Made by a program: the position numbers and the translations under genes
DNA from: Anaerolineae bacterium
GTDB taxonomy: Bacteria; Chloroflexota; Anaerolineae; 4572-78; J111
Length of the DNA stretch: 64,000 bases
Assembly: GCA_022071955.1 (NCBI GenBank)
Contig: JAJVIM010000020.1
Span: forward strand, 248,001-312,000
Direction: 5' to 3'
The notes under the pieces: model-generated
The model's database searches: none
Told to the model about the DNA's origin: nothing
What the model saw: only the letters and a program-made list of their open reading frames with translations
In this document: positions 8,112 through 17,800 of the stretch, in pieces
Layout: each line of letters begins with the position of its first letter
Position numbering within the stretch: position 1 is the first letter of the stretch

Positions 8112-9347
8112 TTATCGTTTCAGGTTCACCAACTCCTGCAGCATTTCGTCAGAAGTGGTGATCACGCGGCTGTTGGCCTGAAAACCGCGCTGGGCGGTAA
8201 TCATGCTGGTAAACTGCTGGGCCAATTCCACGTTAGACATTTCCAGATAGCCGGCGGCAATTTGGCCGCGGCCTTCGGTGCCGGGCAGGCCTACCTGCGG
8301 CGTGCCAGAGTTGGCCGAAACCACAAACAGGCTTTGCCCTTCTTTTACCAGACCACCGGGGTTGGTAAAGTTGGCCATTGAAATTTGCCCCAGCGTGCGG
8401 TTTAACCCGTTGGAGAACAGGCCGGTCACTTCGCCGGTGCTGCCCACGGTAAAGGTGGTCAGGTTGCCGGGCGGCAGGCCGTCCTGGCTGGCCGAGTTGA
8501 CGTTGCTCAGGCCATCAAGCTGGGTGAGGTTGCTAAAATCGAGCGCAACCGTGCCGGTGTTTGACCCGTTGCCAAAATCAACCGAGAGTGAGGTGGTGGG
8601 ATTGCCGGTGTTGTAGCTGCCATCGGCATTAAAGGTGATGGTGGTGCCGGCGGGGGTAATGCTCACCCCGGATTCGGTGGTGGAGGCAGTCCAGGTCCAC
8701 TGGTTGGCCGTGGCGCCTTTGGTAAAGGTCAGATTGATGCTGTGCAGCACCCCCAGTGAGTCATATACGCCGATGGTTGAGGTAGCGATGTCGCCGGACA
8801 CGGCCTGGGCATTCAGGTTGCCGCTAGTAATCAGGTTGCTGGTGGCGCGGGCCATGCTCTGCCCAAAGGGAATGGTAATTTCCGTGAGCGCCTGACTGGT
8901 ATCAACCACGCCGGTCAGCGGATCGGCCTGCCAGCCCATCACCTTCATCCCGGTGGCCAGGTTTAACAGCGCGCCATCGATGCCCACATCCAGGTTACCG
9001 TCTCGGGTGTAGGCGTAACCGTTTTGGCCGTTATTCAGGATAAAAAAGCCATCGCCCTGAATAGCCAGGTCGGTGAGTTTGCCGGTGTCCTGCAAACTGC
9101 CCTGGGTAAACATTGTGTCAATGCCGCCGAGCGCCATCCCCAGGCCAATTTGCACCGGGTTGAGGCCGCCAATCCCGCCGCGGGGCGCGCTGCTGCCGCG
9201 CAGGGTTTGGCTCAGCAATTCCTGAAACGAAATGCGGCTGGCTTTAAAACCGGTGGTGTTAACGTTTGAAATATTGCTGGAAACCACATCCATATAAACC
9301 TGGTGGTTTCGCAGAGCTGCAATTGCTACAGACATAGATCGCATCAT
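8112..9347 (-). CDS. flgE: Flagellar hook protein FlgE
   Basis: 411 residues. The N-terminal rod/hook signature SSNISNVNTTGFKASRISF and the C-terminal block (NVELAQQFTSMITAQRGFQANS, shown here as AQRGFQANS) form the coiled D0 domain of axial proteins. LAIQGDGFFIL marks the FlgE/F/G core. The length is typical of FlgE, and the gene sits after flgD as expected. It is exported through the flagellar type III apparatus and forms the curved hook. AGGAGGAACC stands before the ATG at 9347. The gene is co-oriented with TIGR02530 and flgD. Confidence 0.96.
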   Translation of the reverse strand: MMRSMSVAIAALRNHQVYMDVVSSNISNVNTTGFKASRISFQELLSQTLRGSSAPRGGIGGLNPVQIGLGMALGGIDTMFTQGSLQDTGKLTDLAIQGDGFFILNNGQNGYAYTRDGNLDVGIDGALLNLATGMKVMGWQADPLTGVVDTSQALTEITIPFGQSMARATSNLITSGNLNAQAVSGDIATSTIGVYDSLGVLHSINLTFTKGATANQWTWTASTTESGVSITPAGTTITFNADGSYNTGNPTTSLSVDFGNGSNTGTVALDFSNLTQLDGLSNVNSASQDGLPPGNLTTFTVGSTGEVTGLFSNGLNRTLGQISMANFTNPGGLVKEGQSLFVVSANSGTPQVGLPGTEGRGQIAAGYLEMSNVELAQQFTSMITAQRGFQANSRVITTSDEMLQELVNLKR

Positions 9348-9440
9348 TTTGGGTTCCTCCTGAGAGAGTCCCGGCTTCCTCAGCGAGGTCCGGCCGGGTG
9401 AAGTTGAAATAGAAATTAGAGATAAATTGTGAATAAAAGG

Positions 9441-9827
9441 TTAGGTGAGAACCACGCTGTCGATATTGGTGAATATGTTATCCTTTCTGCTGTTGGCATC
9501 TACTGCCGTAATCACCACCTTGTTTTTTATGCTGACTACCAGCGCCAGATCGTCCATCAAAATTAATGATTCCCGCGAGCCTTTGTTGGCCGCTTTTTCG
9601 ATGGCCTGTTCCAGCCGGGCCGTTTCGTCCGTGCCAAATTCAATTTGGCGCGAGGCGATTCGCCGTTGGGCGTGGGCCGAGAATTTTACACCGGACTCGT
9701 TGCCCAGTTGCGATTTGAGAATGTCGGCAAAGCCCGGCGATCCGGGTGGAATAACCGGCTGATTGTGCAGGGGAGCGGGCTGGCTAACTGGTTGTAGGGC
9801 TGGTGTTAGATTGAGTTTGTCCACCAT
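9441..9827 (-). CDS. TIGR02530-type flagellar operon protein
   Basis: 128 residues. The central FSAHAQRRIASRQIEF and the end IFTNIDSVVLT match the small conserved protein found between flgD and flgE in many monoderm flagellar operons (TIGR02530). Its role is not established; being in the hook gene group it may help hook assembly. The start at 9827 lies 44 bases inside flgD. AAAGGAGC at a good distance supports that start, so the overlap appears real. A flexible Pro-rich N-terminus precedes PGFADILKSQL. Confidence 0.88.
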   Translation of the reverse strand: MVDKLNLTPALQPVSQPAPLHNQPVIPPGSPGFADILKSQLGNESGVKFSAHAQRRIASRQIEFGTDETARLEQAIEKAANKGSRESLILMDDLALVVSIKNKVVITAVDANSRKDNIFTNIDSVVLT

Positions 9828-10260
9828 TTTGGCTGCTCCTTTCGGTGTCTGTTACTGTGTCTACTTTGTTCAGCGCCATCCGTTGCCCGCTGATATCCAG
9901 CACAACGTTGCCGCCGCTGATTTGTAACCCGGTAACCACCCCGGTGAGCGTTTGGCCATCGCTGCCCAGGCCGCGCACCGTTTTGCCAATCAGAGCCGCG
10001 CCCTGGCCCAGCGCCTGCGCTTTGACCAATTCGTCGATATTTTGAGACATTTTGGTCATTTCGTTCAGCGAGTTGAACTGCGCCAGTTGGGCGATGAAAT
10101 CTGAGTCTTTCATTGGCTCCAGCGGGTCCTGGTTGCGTAACTGGGCCAGCAGTAACTGCATAAAGGCGTCTTGCCCCAGGTCCTGGCTGGCGGTGGCATG
10201 GCTGGCGCCGGAAGTGGTTTTGGTTGTCGAGTTTGCAGCGGAAACTCCGCTCACTGACAT
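9784..10260 (-). CDS. flgD: Flagellar hook-assembly scaffold FlgD
   Basis: 158 residues. The conserved block FMQLLLAQLRNQDPLEPM followed by DSDFIAQLAQFNSLNEM is the FlgD N-terminal signature. After it comes a beta-region (IGKTVRG, VVTGLQISGGNVVLDI) with a short tail, so this is a short FlgD without the large FlgD Ig domain. It caps the growing hook and is exported by the flagellar apparatus. AAGGAGT precedes the ATG at 10260. It lies 14 bases after fliK and overlaps the next gene by 44 bases. Confidence 0.95.
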   Translation of the reverse strand: MSVSGVSAANSTTKTTSGASHATASQDLGQDAFMQLLLAQLRNQDPLEPMKDSDFIAQLAQFNSLNEMTKMSQNIDELVKAQALGQGAALIGKTVRGLGSDGQTLTGVVTGLQISGGNVVLDISGQRMALNKVDTVTDTERSSQNGGQTQSNTSPTTS

Positions 10261-10274
10261 AATTGAAATACTCC

Positions 10275-11729
10275 TTATGCTTGAAAATCAATTGAATACA
10301 GGCTGTTCAATAAACCAGAACGCGACCAGTTTGCCGGCTGCTCGTCGCTGAACTGCTGCCGGGCAGGCTGGTAGCCATTGCCGTTAAACTGGCCGTAACC
10401 GGGTTCGCGGCCGGGCGTATTAAACGCCGAGGCGTTGTGGCCCAGATCGATGTTGAGCGATTGAACTTGCAGCCCCTGAGCGGCAAACGCGGCTTTGAGC
10501 TGCGGCAGGTTTTCCTGAATCAACGATTGGGCGTGGGCGGTGTCGGCCAATAGCCTCACCGATACATCACTGCCGGACATGTGCAGTTGCACCGTTACCT
10601 GCCCCAGCGATTCTGGCCGGAGTTGCAGCCGGACTTCCGTTTCGCCCTGCTGCCGGATCACTTTGACCGATTCGACAATTTGCTGCAGCGCCGGGATTTC
10701 CGGCGGGTGCGGCGCGGCGGCGGGTGCAGCGGCGGTATTGGCTGTTTGCACCGCCGGTGCGGCCGGGTTGGCGGCCGCCGCGGTTTGCACCGCTGGCTGC
10801 TCAACGGCAGGCTGCGGCCGGGCCGATGGCGGGTCAACTGCTTCCGCTGCCGGCTGCGGCTGGGCCACGGCAAATTCTGGCCGGGGTTGCGGCTGCGCGG
10901 CGCTCAAAGGCGGCGCGGCTTGCGGCTGGCTCGTCAAAACCGGTTCGGCGGCCGGGTCGGCGGGCGCAACCGGCACTGCCGGCGCCGGTTGCGCCAGTGG
11001 CGGCTGCGGAACAGCGCTGGCGTGCGGCTGCGGTGCGGGTTGAGATTGCGGCGCGGCCGGGGCCAGTGTTTTGGCTTCCGGTAGGGAGAAACTGGCTGCG
11101 GCTTTGTTGCCGGTTGGTTCTGCCTGCCCTTCAACCGGGAGTGGTCGCGGCGTTGGCGGCAAATCGACAGTGACCGGGTTGGCCGGAATTGCGGTGGTCG
11201 CCGGGATCGTGGTTGAAGTCGAATTCGGTGGAGTGGAGGCCGGGGTTTCCGGGCTGGCCGCCGGCGTTGTTGGCGCAATGAGCTGCGCCAGTTGCACCAG
11301 CGCCGCCACGTTGGCTTCGTCGGCTAATGCGTCCGAATCAGCGGTGATGGCATCTGCCGGGTGCCCGGCGGCCAGGGCCGGCACGGCTGGCTGGCTTTCG
11401 GCATCACTCTGTCCGACCAGCGGTTGGAGGACGGTCATTAACTCTGTCAGCGAAACGGTGGTTTCACCTTCAACAGTGTTTAACGCTTCCCCGGTGGGGT
11501 CCGGCGTCTCAAACAATTGCGGGTCCTGGTCAAACAGTTTCAGCAGAATACCCAGCCAGTTGGGGGCGGCTTCTGTGGCCGGCGCTTGCGGCGGCTGAGC
11601 TTCGGTGCCAGCTACCAACGCCTGCAAAATCCCTTTGAACTCTCCGGCGACGGCCGCATCGAGGGGCAGCGCCGGGGCGGGTTGGTCTGGCAGTGTGCCC
11701 GATGAACTTATGAGTGCGGCGATATTCAC
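10275..11729 (-). CDS. fliK: Flagellar hook-length control protein FliK
   Basis: 484 residues starting at a GTG (11729) with a strong AAAGGAGGT. The middle is a long Pro/Ala/Gln-rich stretch (about residues 140-350), typical of the FliK ruler. The C-terminal domain carries EVRLQLRPESLGQVTVQL and NLPQLKAAFAAQGLQV, the FliK hook-length domain that binds FlhB and switches export specificity. It has its own promoter at 11762-11827 in the gap after flgB. A second FliK-like protein is encoded at 6436-8046. Confidence 0.94.
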   Translation of the reverse strand: MNIAALISSSGTLPDQPAPALPLDAAVAGEFKGILQALVAGTEAQPPQAPATEAAPNWLGILLKLFDQDPQLFETPDPTGEALNTVEGETTVSLTELMTVLQPLVGQSDAESQPAVPALAAGHPADAITADSDALADEANVAALVQLAQLIAPTTPAASPETPASTPPNSTSTTIPATTAIPANPVTVDLPPTPRPLPVEGQAEPTGNKAAASFSLPEAKTLAPAAPQSQPAPQPHASAVPQPPLAQPAPAVPVAPADPAAEPVLTSQPQAAPPLSAAQPQPRPEFAVAQPQPAAEAVDPPSARPQPAVEQPAVQTAAAANPAAPAVQTANTAAAPAAAPHPPEIPALQQIVESVKVIRQQGETEVRLQLRPESLGQVTVQLHMSGSDVSVRLLADTAHAQSLIQENLPQLKAAFAAQGLQVQSLNIDLGHNASAFNTPGREPGYGQFNGNGYQPARQQFSDEQPANWSRSGLLNSLYSIDFQA

Positions 11730-11761
11730 GTGTTTTACCTCCTTTCTATAAAATTTTTACT

Positions 11762-11827
11762 AATGTATCACGTTCGCGGTTTTATTTCAGTAAACCTTGG
11801 GTGAAGGGTGCGTAAAGTTAAAGTAAA
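11762..11827 (-). promoter_or_regulatory. Array promoter C (fliK-flgD-flgE)
   Basis: Four direct repeats lie exactly 11 bp apart on the plus strand: GTAAA 11790, GTGAA 11801, GTAAA 11812, GTAAA 11823. Read toward fliK they are TTTAC-type boxes, the last of which adjoins the -35 hexamer CTGAAA (11785-11790). A 17-base spacer leads to the extended -10 TG-A-TACATT (hexamer 11762-11767). Start of transcription is expected near 11755, some 25 bases before the fliK GTG. Five other promoters in the window have the same layout. Confidence 0.88.
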
Positions 11828-11828
11828 T

Positions 11829-12242
11829 TTATCGTCCACCGCGAACAATGTTTTTTAACAAACCCAATTTGCCGGCGGTGAGTTGCGCCAGCGCCTGATA
11901 ACGCAGCGAGGTTTCGGCCAGGTTGGTCATTTCCAGGTCGATGTCAACATTGTTGCCATCATTGCGCAGGTCGTTGTCGTTTTGGCCTACTTCGATGAAC
12001 TGCGCTCCCGGCGAGGGGCTGAATGGCAGGTGGCCCGGGTTGGTGGTTTTGAGCGGCAGGCCGGGCTGGTCCAGTTCGCTGCGGAGCGCCTGCTGGAGCT
12101 GGTCTTCAAACTTCACAAACTGGGCCTTGTAGCCGGGCGTATCGACATTGGCGATATTGTTGCCGGTTACCCGCTGCCGCAGCGACAGGCCATCGAGCGC
12201 CGTGGACAGAGCGTGAAAGCCGAGATCGTTAAAAATTTTCAT
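11829..12242 (-). CDS. flgB: Flagellar proximal rod protein FlgB
   Basis: 137 residues. GNNIANVDTPGYKAQFVKFE is the rod-protein signature, and NNVDIDLEMTNLAETSLRYQ is the conserved FlgB C-terminal block. The length is standard. It forms part of the proximal rod together with FlgC and FliE. In most genomes flgB lies just before flgC, whereas here it is between the transglycosylase gene and fliK, 9 kb away from flgC. AGGAGGG precedes the ATG at 12242. Confidence 0.95.
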   Translation of the reverse strand: MKIFNDLGFHALSTALDGLSLRQRVTGNNIANVDTPGYKAQFVKFEDQLQQALRSELDQPGLPLKTTNPGHLPFSPSPGAQFIEVGQNDNDLRNDGNNVDIDLEMTNLAETSLRYQALAQLTAGKLGLLKNIVRGGR

Positions 12243-12251
12243 ACGGCCCTC

Positions 12252-12770
12252 CTAACCGGTCCAGCTTTTATACTGGTTGCGTAAATCAAGAATGCGCGGC
12301 ACGTAGGTTTGCGTTTCCTGGTAGGGCGGCACGCCACCCCATTTATCCACCGCGCCGGGGCCGGCGTTGTAGGCGGCCAGAGCTAATACCTCGTTGCCGT
12401 GGTAGCGGTTGAGGAGCTGGCTCAAAAATTTGGCCCCGCCTTCAATGTTTTGCACCGGGTCAAACGCATCGCGCACGCCCAGTCCGGCGGCGGTGGCGTC
12501 CATCAATTGCATCAGTCCTTTAGCGCCGGCGCTGGAAATTGCCGTGGGCGTAAAGTTGCTTTCGGCCTGGACAACCGCCTTTAGCAGCGACTCGTCCAGC
12601 CCGTGTTTTTGGGCGGCGGCGCTGATCAAATTATCAAATTCCGAGGCGCGGGCTTGCAGCATTTTACCGCTGCCGGGCCGCAAATTTTGCCCCCCCAACA
12701 GGGATTCCAGACGGGTGAGCACCGATTCCAAAAGGTTGTGTTGAAGCTGGGATAAAATGGGATCGATCAT
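12252..12770 (-). CDS. Lytic transglycosylase, SLT type (flagellar)
   Basis: 172 residues with a lytic transglycosylase domain over about 55-170. The catalytic glutamate is Glu70 in VVQAESNFTP. The motifs SSAGAKGLMQLM, NIEGGAKFLSQLLNRY and ALAAYNAGPGAV follow in family order. The enzyme cleaves peptidoglycan glycan strands. Placed between fliJ and flgB, it is likely to open the wall for the rod, the job of FlgJ in other bacteria; no FlgJ is present. It has no signal peptide, so export may be through the flagellar apparatus. AAAGGT precedes the ATG. Confidence 0.93.
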   Translation of the reverse strand: MIDPILSQLQHNLLESVLTRLESLLGGQNLRPGSGKMLQARASEFDNLISAAAQKHGLDESLLKAVVQAESNFTPTAISSAGAKGLMQLMDATAAGLGVRDAFDPVQNIEGGAKFLSQLLNRYHGNEVLALAAYNAGPGAVDKWGGVPPYQETQTYVPRILDLRNQYKSWTG

Positions 12771-12773
12771 TAT

Positions 12774-13220
12774 TTACCTTTCTCGCGCGTAACGGGTGGT
12801 AACCAGGTCGTCGATGATGCGGGCTTCGCGCCGGCGTTCATCAAGCTGCTGCGAGGCGATGTGGTTCTCTTTGAGTTTTTCCAGGGTCTTCTGGCTTTTC
12901 ATCGAATCAACCAGTTCGTCGCGTTTCGCATCAACTTTGGTCGCGGCGGCCTTTACCCGTGTTTTTTGCCGGGAAATCTGGGTGTCGAGCACTTGCAAAT
13001 ATTTTTGGCGCAGCAGAATGGCTTCGCAGTCCAGCAGGCCGTGCTGCTGGTGCTGAAGGTTATCCATTTCTTCAATCTTGGCGGCTTCCAGCCGTTCCAG
13101 CACTTCCATTTCGTTTTTGTGGGCCAGCTTGAGCTGGGCAAATTCCAACTCGAGCGTATCAACCATGCTGCTGGTGTAATTTAACACCGGTTCTAACCTG
13201 AAACTTCCTTTGCTTAACAT
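12774..13220 (-). CDS. fliJ: Flagellar export chaperone FliJ
   Basis: 148 residues, almost entirely predicted helix with heptad patterns (LEFAQLKLAHKNEMEVLERL), as expected of the FliJ coiled coil that fits into the FliI hexamer and contacts FlhA. Sequence alone is weak evidence for FliJ. The position directly after fliI, with the start sharing bases with the fliI stop, makes the call firm. The C-terminus is strongly charged. Confidence 0.85.
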   Translation of the reverse strand: MLSKGSFRLEPVLNYTSSMVDTLELEFAQLKLAHKNEMEVLERLEAAKIEEMDNLQHQQHGLLDCEAILLRQKYLQVLDTQISRQKTRVKAAATKVDAKRDELVDSMKSQKTLEKLKENHIASQQLDERRREARIIDDLVTTRYARER

Positions 13221-14566
13221 TACTTACTCTCCTGTTTCTTCTGTGCCTGACCTTTGCTGATATTGCTGAGCTGGGTTAACGTGGTTTCGTACGGGGTGGG
13301 TTCGTGCGCGCCTTGCCGCAAAAAATCAAGAATAGCCGGCATAAGCGCCACGGCCTTGTCAATGGTTGGGTTTGAGCCTTGAACATAAGCGCCAATATTG
13401 ATCAAATCGCTGGCTTTTTCGTAGGAGGCCAGCAGGTCTCGCAAATTACCGGCTGCCTGCCGATGTTCGGCGGCGGTGATGGCCGGCATGACCCGGCTCA
13501 CACTTTCCAGCACATCGATGGCCGGGTAGTGGTTTTGGCCGGCCAGTTCGCGAGACAGCACAATATGTCCATCCAAAATTGAGCGAACGGCGTCGGTAAT
13601 CGGCTCGGTCAAATCATCAGATTCAACCAGCACGGTGTAAAAACCGGTGATGGTACCCCGTTCGCCGGTGCCGGTGCGTTCCAGCAGTTTGGGCAGCATG
13701 GCAAACACCGACGGCGTGTAGCCTTTCATCGCTGGCGGTTCGCCGATAGCCAGCCCAATTTCGCGTTGGGCCATGGCAAAGCGGGTAACCGAGTCCATCA
13801 AAAATGAAACATCCTGCCCTTGGTCTCTGAAATATTCGGCGATGGCGGTAGCCACCCAGGCTCCTTTCAGCCGAACCAGCGCCGGCTGGTCGCTGGTGGA
13901 AACCACCACCACCGACTTGGCCAGCCCGTCCGCTCCCAAATCACGTTCGATAAATTCCTGTACCTCGCGGCCGCGTTCGCCAATCAGGGCGATCACGCTG
14001 ATATCGGCGCGGGCGTGGCGGGCAATCATGCCCAGCGTGGTGCTTTTGCCCACGCCGCTGCCGGCAAAAATGCCCATACGCTGGCCTTTGCCAATCGTCA
14101 AAAATGCGTCGATGGCCCGAACACCGGTTTCCAGCGGCTGGCTGATCATCATCCGGCCCAGCGGCGGCGGCGCATCGCCGGCGGCCGGGTAAGCGGCGTC
14201 GCAGTGAATGGGGCCTTTGCCGTCGATGGGGTTGCCCAGGCCGTCCAGCACCCGGCCCAGCAGCGCGTTGCCAACCGGCACGGTAAACAGCGAGCCGCTG
14301 GTTCGCACCGAACTGCCGGGGCCAATGCCGCGCATTTCGCCCAGCGGCATCAGCAGGGTGCGGTTATCCCTGAAACCCATCACTTCGGCGGGGATTTCTT
14401 TGCCGCCGTCTTTGGCCGAAATAAAACATAGTTCGCCAATTTGAGCCTGCAGCCCCTGGGCCTCAATCGTCAGGCCAATCACCTGCATCACCTGCCCGCG
14501 CCGGACAAAGGTGCTGGTGTTGGCTAAAGCTTTATGATAAGTTGGCCAGTTTACTACGATCGTCAT
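13220..14566 (-). CDS. fliI: Flagellar export ATPase FliI
   Basis: 448 residues from the ATG at 14566, which matches the length and N-terminus of other FliI proteins (VNWPTYHKALAN). A 13-residue longer start at 14605 is possible; neither has a clear ribosome site. The Walker A motif is GSGVGKST, followed by VIALIGERGREVQEF and FLMDSVTRFAMAQREIGLA, all diagnostic of the F1-like type III ATPase. It powers unloading of export substrates at the membrane, with FliH and FliJ. It has its own array promoter (14629-14695), needed because a divergent kinase gene separates it from fliH. Confidence 0.96.
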   Translation of the reverse strand: MTIVVNWPTYHKALANTSTFVRRGQVMQVIGLTIEAQGLQAQIGELCFISAKDGGKEIPAEVMGFRDNRTLLMPLGEMRGIGPGSSVRTSGSLFTVPVGNALLGRVLDGLGNPIDGKGPIHCDAAYPAAGDAPPPLGRMMISQPLETGVRAIDAFLTIGKGQRMGIFAGSGVGKSTTLGMIARHARADISVIALIGERGREVQEFIERDLGADGLAKSVVVVSTSDQPALVRLKGAWVATAIAEYFRDQGQDVSFLMDSVTRFAMAQREIGLAIGEPPAMKGYTPSVFAMLPKLLERTGTGERGTITGFYTVLVESDDLTEPITDAVRSILDGHIVLSRELAGQNHYPAIDVLESVSRVMPAITAAEHRQAAGNLRDLLASYEKASDLINIGAYVQGSNPTIDKAVALMPAILDFLRQGAHEPTPYETTLTQLSNISKGQAQKKQESK

Positions 14567-14628
14567 TTTCTGAATCTGCCAATTATCTGATAAAATATGA
14601 GCCATCTACCGATTTTGGCTCTAGGGTT

Positions 14629-14695
14629 ACTCTATCACGATTGATAAGCTGCTGTCAGTAAAGCTAACGTGAAGCGCGCGTAAAATCAGCGTAAA
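14629..14695 (-). promoter_or_regulatory. Array promoter D (fliI-fliJ-transglycosylase-flgB)
   Basis: Direct repeats on the plus strand are GTAAA 14658, GTGAA 14669, GTAAA 14680 and GTAAA 14691, exactly 11 bp apart. Toward fliI the last TTTAC box runs into the -35 hexamer CTGACA (14653-14658). The extended -10 is TG-A-TAGAGT (hexamer 14629-14634) with an 18-base spacer, one longer than in the five sister promoters. Start of transcription is expected near 14622. Confidence 0.85.
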
Positions 14696-14834
14696 ATAAA
14701 ACTGGGATAGATGTGCCATAGAATGTTAAGGTGAGGTGTGATAAGATTAGTTGGAATTGGCTATGCAGATGCCATAACGGCCGGGGTAAACCGGGGTCGT
14801 GCTCTTTTACAGGCGGATTCAAACGGGCGACTTC

Positions 14835-17800
14835 ATGACTAATCAGGAACAGATAAACCAGCCAGTTATCGGAGTTGTTGGCCGGCAGGCTCGTCTTTTT
14901 GAACACATCAGCGATGGGTTAATGGTCATCAACCACGACCAGACTGTTGCTTATGTCAACAAGTCTGCGGAGCGGCTTTTGGGGATTGGGCGTGCCGAAG
15001 TGGTTGGCCGCCCGCTCTTTAAAGTGTTCCCCGGCGCCAGGGGCACCGATTTTGAGCAAAAGCTTTTACTGGTGCGGCAGCAGGCAGCGCCCGTTAAATT
15101 TGATACCACATTCTATTCCCCTGCCGGCACAAACTGGTACCACTTTACCGTAGTGGCAGAAGATAACGCCTGCTTTGTTTATTTTTACGCCGGGCAAAGG
15201 CCTCAAACTGAAACGAGCCCGGCGGCCACGGGCGTTTCGGCCAACCGGCAGATCGCCAAAGAGTATGAATCCGTGCTGGCCGCCGAACGCGAGCAGCGCC
15301 TGATTGCCGAAACCCTGGCCGAAGTCACTTTGGCGTTAACCTCGCAAACCAGCCTCAAAAATGTGTTGGACGAAATGCTGCGCCAAACTCAGCGGTTGGT
15401 CTCTTACCGCACGGCGCACATTATGCTTTTAAAGGACGATCATCTGCACATTGCCGGCTGGCAGGGCTACCGCGAGCTGGGCAGCGAGGAGCTGGTCTCT
15501 CATCTGGTGCAGCCGCTGGCCGAATTTCCAATGGACGCCGAAGTGGTGCGCTCGCGCCAGCCGCTGGTTATTGTTGATACGCATCAAGAGTCGCGCTGGG
15601 TTATTCAGGAGCAAACAGCCTGGGTGCGGTCTCACCTGGTGGTGCCTATCTGTTTGGGCGAGCGGGTGCTGGGTATTCTCCGGCTGGACGCTAATACCAT
15701 CCACGCTTTTTCAGAAGAGCAGGTGGTCAAGCTTCAACCGTTAACCAACGTGGCCGCCATCGCTCTGGAAAATGCCCGCCTGTTTGAACAGGTGCAGCAG
15801 GAACTGGCCGAACGCAAACAAATAGAAAACGAGATCCGCCGCCGCAACAGCGAATTGGCGCTGCTCAACCAGGTTATTGCAGCTTCGGCCACCAGCCTTG
15901 AGCCAGAGACAATTTTGCAGATTACCTGCCAGGCCGTGGCCCAAACGTTTGAATTGCCCATTGTATCGGCTACTATGCTGAATAACGATAAAACCGCGGC
16001 CAACCTTGTGGCCTGGCATCCCCGCAACTTGCAGCCAACCGAATCACAGCAGCACTTCCCTATTGCCGCCGATCCCATTTTTCAATATCTGCTCCAAACC
16101 AAAACATCGCTGATAATTGCCGATGTGGCGACCGACCCCCGCCTGGCCGGCTCAACCAGCCCCATTTGCGCCGAAAAAGCGCAGTCGCTCCTGGTTTTGC
16201 CGGTGGTGGTTGAAGATCACGTGGTTGGCAGCCTCAATTTGCAGTCTACCCACAGCCATCAATTTACGCATCAGGAAATCAACCTGGCCTGGCGAGTCAT
16301 CGATCAGGTGGCCGGCGTTCTGGCTCGCGCCCAGTTAGATCAGCGCCATCGCCGCTTGAGCGAAGCCATTGAGCAGAGCGCCGAAAGCGTCGTTATTACC
16401 GATACCTCCGGCACTCTGGTTTATGTTAATCCCAGCTTTGAACGAATCACCGGTTACTCCAGCGATGAGGTGCTGGGTAAAAAGCTGAATATGCTCAAAA
16501 GCGGGCGGCAGGATGAGGCTTTTTATGATAACCTGTGGAAGACCATTCGCGGTGGGCAGGTGTGGCACGGCCGATTTATCAACAAACGCAAAGACGGCAC
16601 GCTTTACACCGACGACGCCACCATCAGCCCGGTTCGGAGTGAAAATGGAACAATTGTGGGCTTTGTTGGCGTGCAGCGCGATGTAACCCGCGAGCTTCAG
16701 CTTGAAGAGCAGTACCGGCAGGCTCAAAAAATGGAAGCGGTGGGGCTGTTGGCCGGCGGCATTGCCCACGATTTCAACAATTTGTTGACCGTTATCAACG
16801 GTTTTGCCGAAATGATCCAGTTTGAACTGCCGCCAGATAACCTGCATTTGCAAAAATTGGCCAGCCGGGTGCGTTATTCTGGCACGCGGGCGGCGGCGCT
16901 GGTGCGGCAGTTGCTGGCCTTTAGCCGGCGCGAGTTTGTCGAACCTAAGATTCTCAACCTCAATAAAGTTGTCACCGATATCAGCAAAATGCTGGAACGG
17001 CTGATTGAAGAAAACATTTCGCTGCGCACAGAATTTGCGCCGGATTTGTGGGCCGTTAAAGTTGATGCTCACCAGATTGAACAGATAATTGTCAACCTTA
17101 CCGTTAACGCCCGTGACGCCATGCCCGATGGCGGGTCGTTGAGCATTGAAACTGAAAACAAATTGCTGGATGACGAATTTGCTGCCGCTCATTTGGGCTT
17201 GAGTCCCGGCCGGTACGTGCTGCTCACCGTTATCGACAGCGGTACGGGCATGACGGATGACGTTAAAGAGCATCTGTTTGAACCGTTTTTTACCACCAAA
17301 GAGCAGGGCAAAGGGACCGGTTTGGGGCTGGCAACCGTTTTTGGAATTGTCAAGCAATATCAGGGCGCTATTTTTGTGTACAGCGAACCGGCCAAAGGCA
17401 CGACATTTAAAATTTATCTGCCGGCTTTTGTTGACAGTAGCGATGAAGAGGGAACGCCCGAACAGGCGGGGGGTATTCCGCGCGGCACCGAGGTGGTGCT
17501 GGTTGTTGAAGACGAGGCCGCCGTGCGCGATCTGGCGGCTTACATGCTGCGGCGACAGGGCTACACTGTGATCGAAGCGGGAAACGGCGAAGACGCGCTG
17601 CGGATTGCCGAAAAGCGAACCGGCAAAATAGACCTGCTGCTCACCGATACGGTCATGCCCAAAATGAGCGGCCACGTACTGGCCAATGAATTTAAGGTTT
17701 TGTACCCGGACACCAAAATTCTGTTTACTTCTGGCTACACCGATAAAAATGTAATGCGCCAGGGTATGACCGAGTCCGGCATTGATTTTATCCCCAAGCC

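Noticed and set aside
10581-11173. Plus-strand open frames over fliK rich in Arg, Gly and Ala
   Set aside because: They are antisense to the Pro/Ala/Gln-rich FliK linker, whose GC-rich codons leave all frames open.
12252-12770. FlgJ
   Set aside because: It has only an SLT-type transglycosylase domain. The rod-binding FlgJ domain is absent, so the name was not used.
14719-14747. Promoter of the hybrid kinase with extended -10 TG-A-TAAGAT at 14742-14747
   Set aside because: The -10 is plausible but the -35 position (TAGAAT) is poor and no boxes exist on this side, so I left it out of the features.
16335-17675. Minus-strand open frame of 446 codons inside the hybrid kinase
   Set aside because: It is opposite the HisKA, HATPase and receiver domains, which are clearly real. 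No motif is seen in the antisense product.
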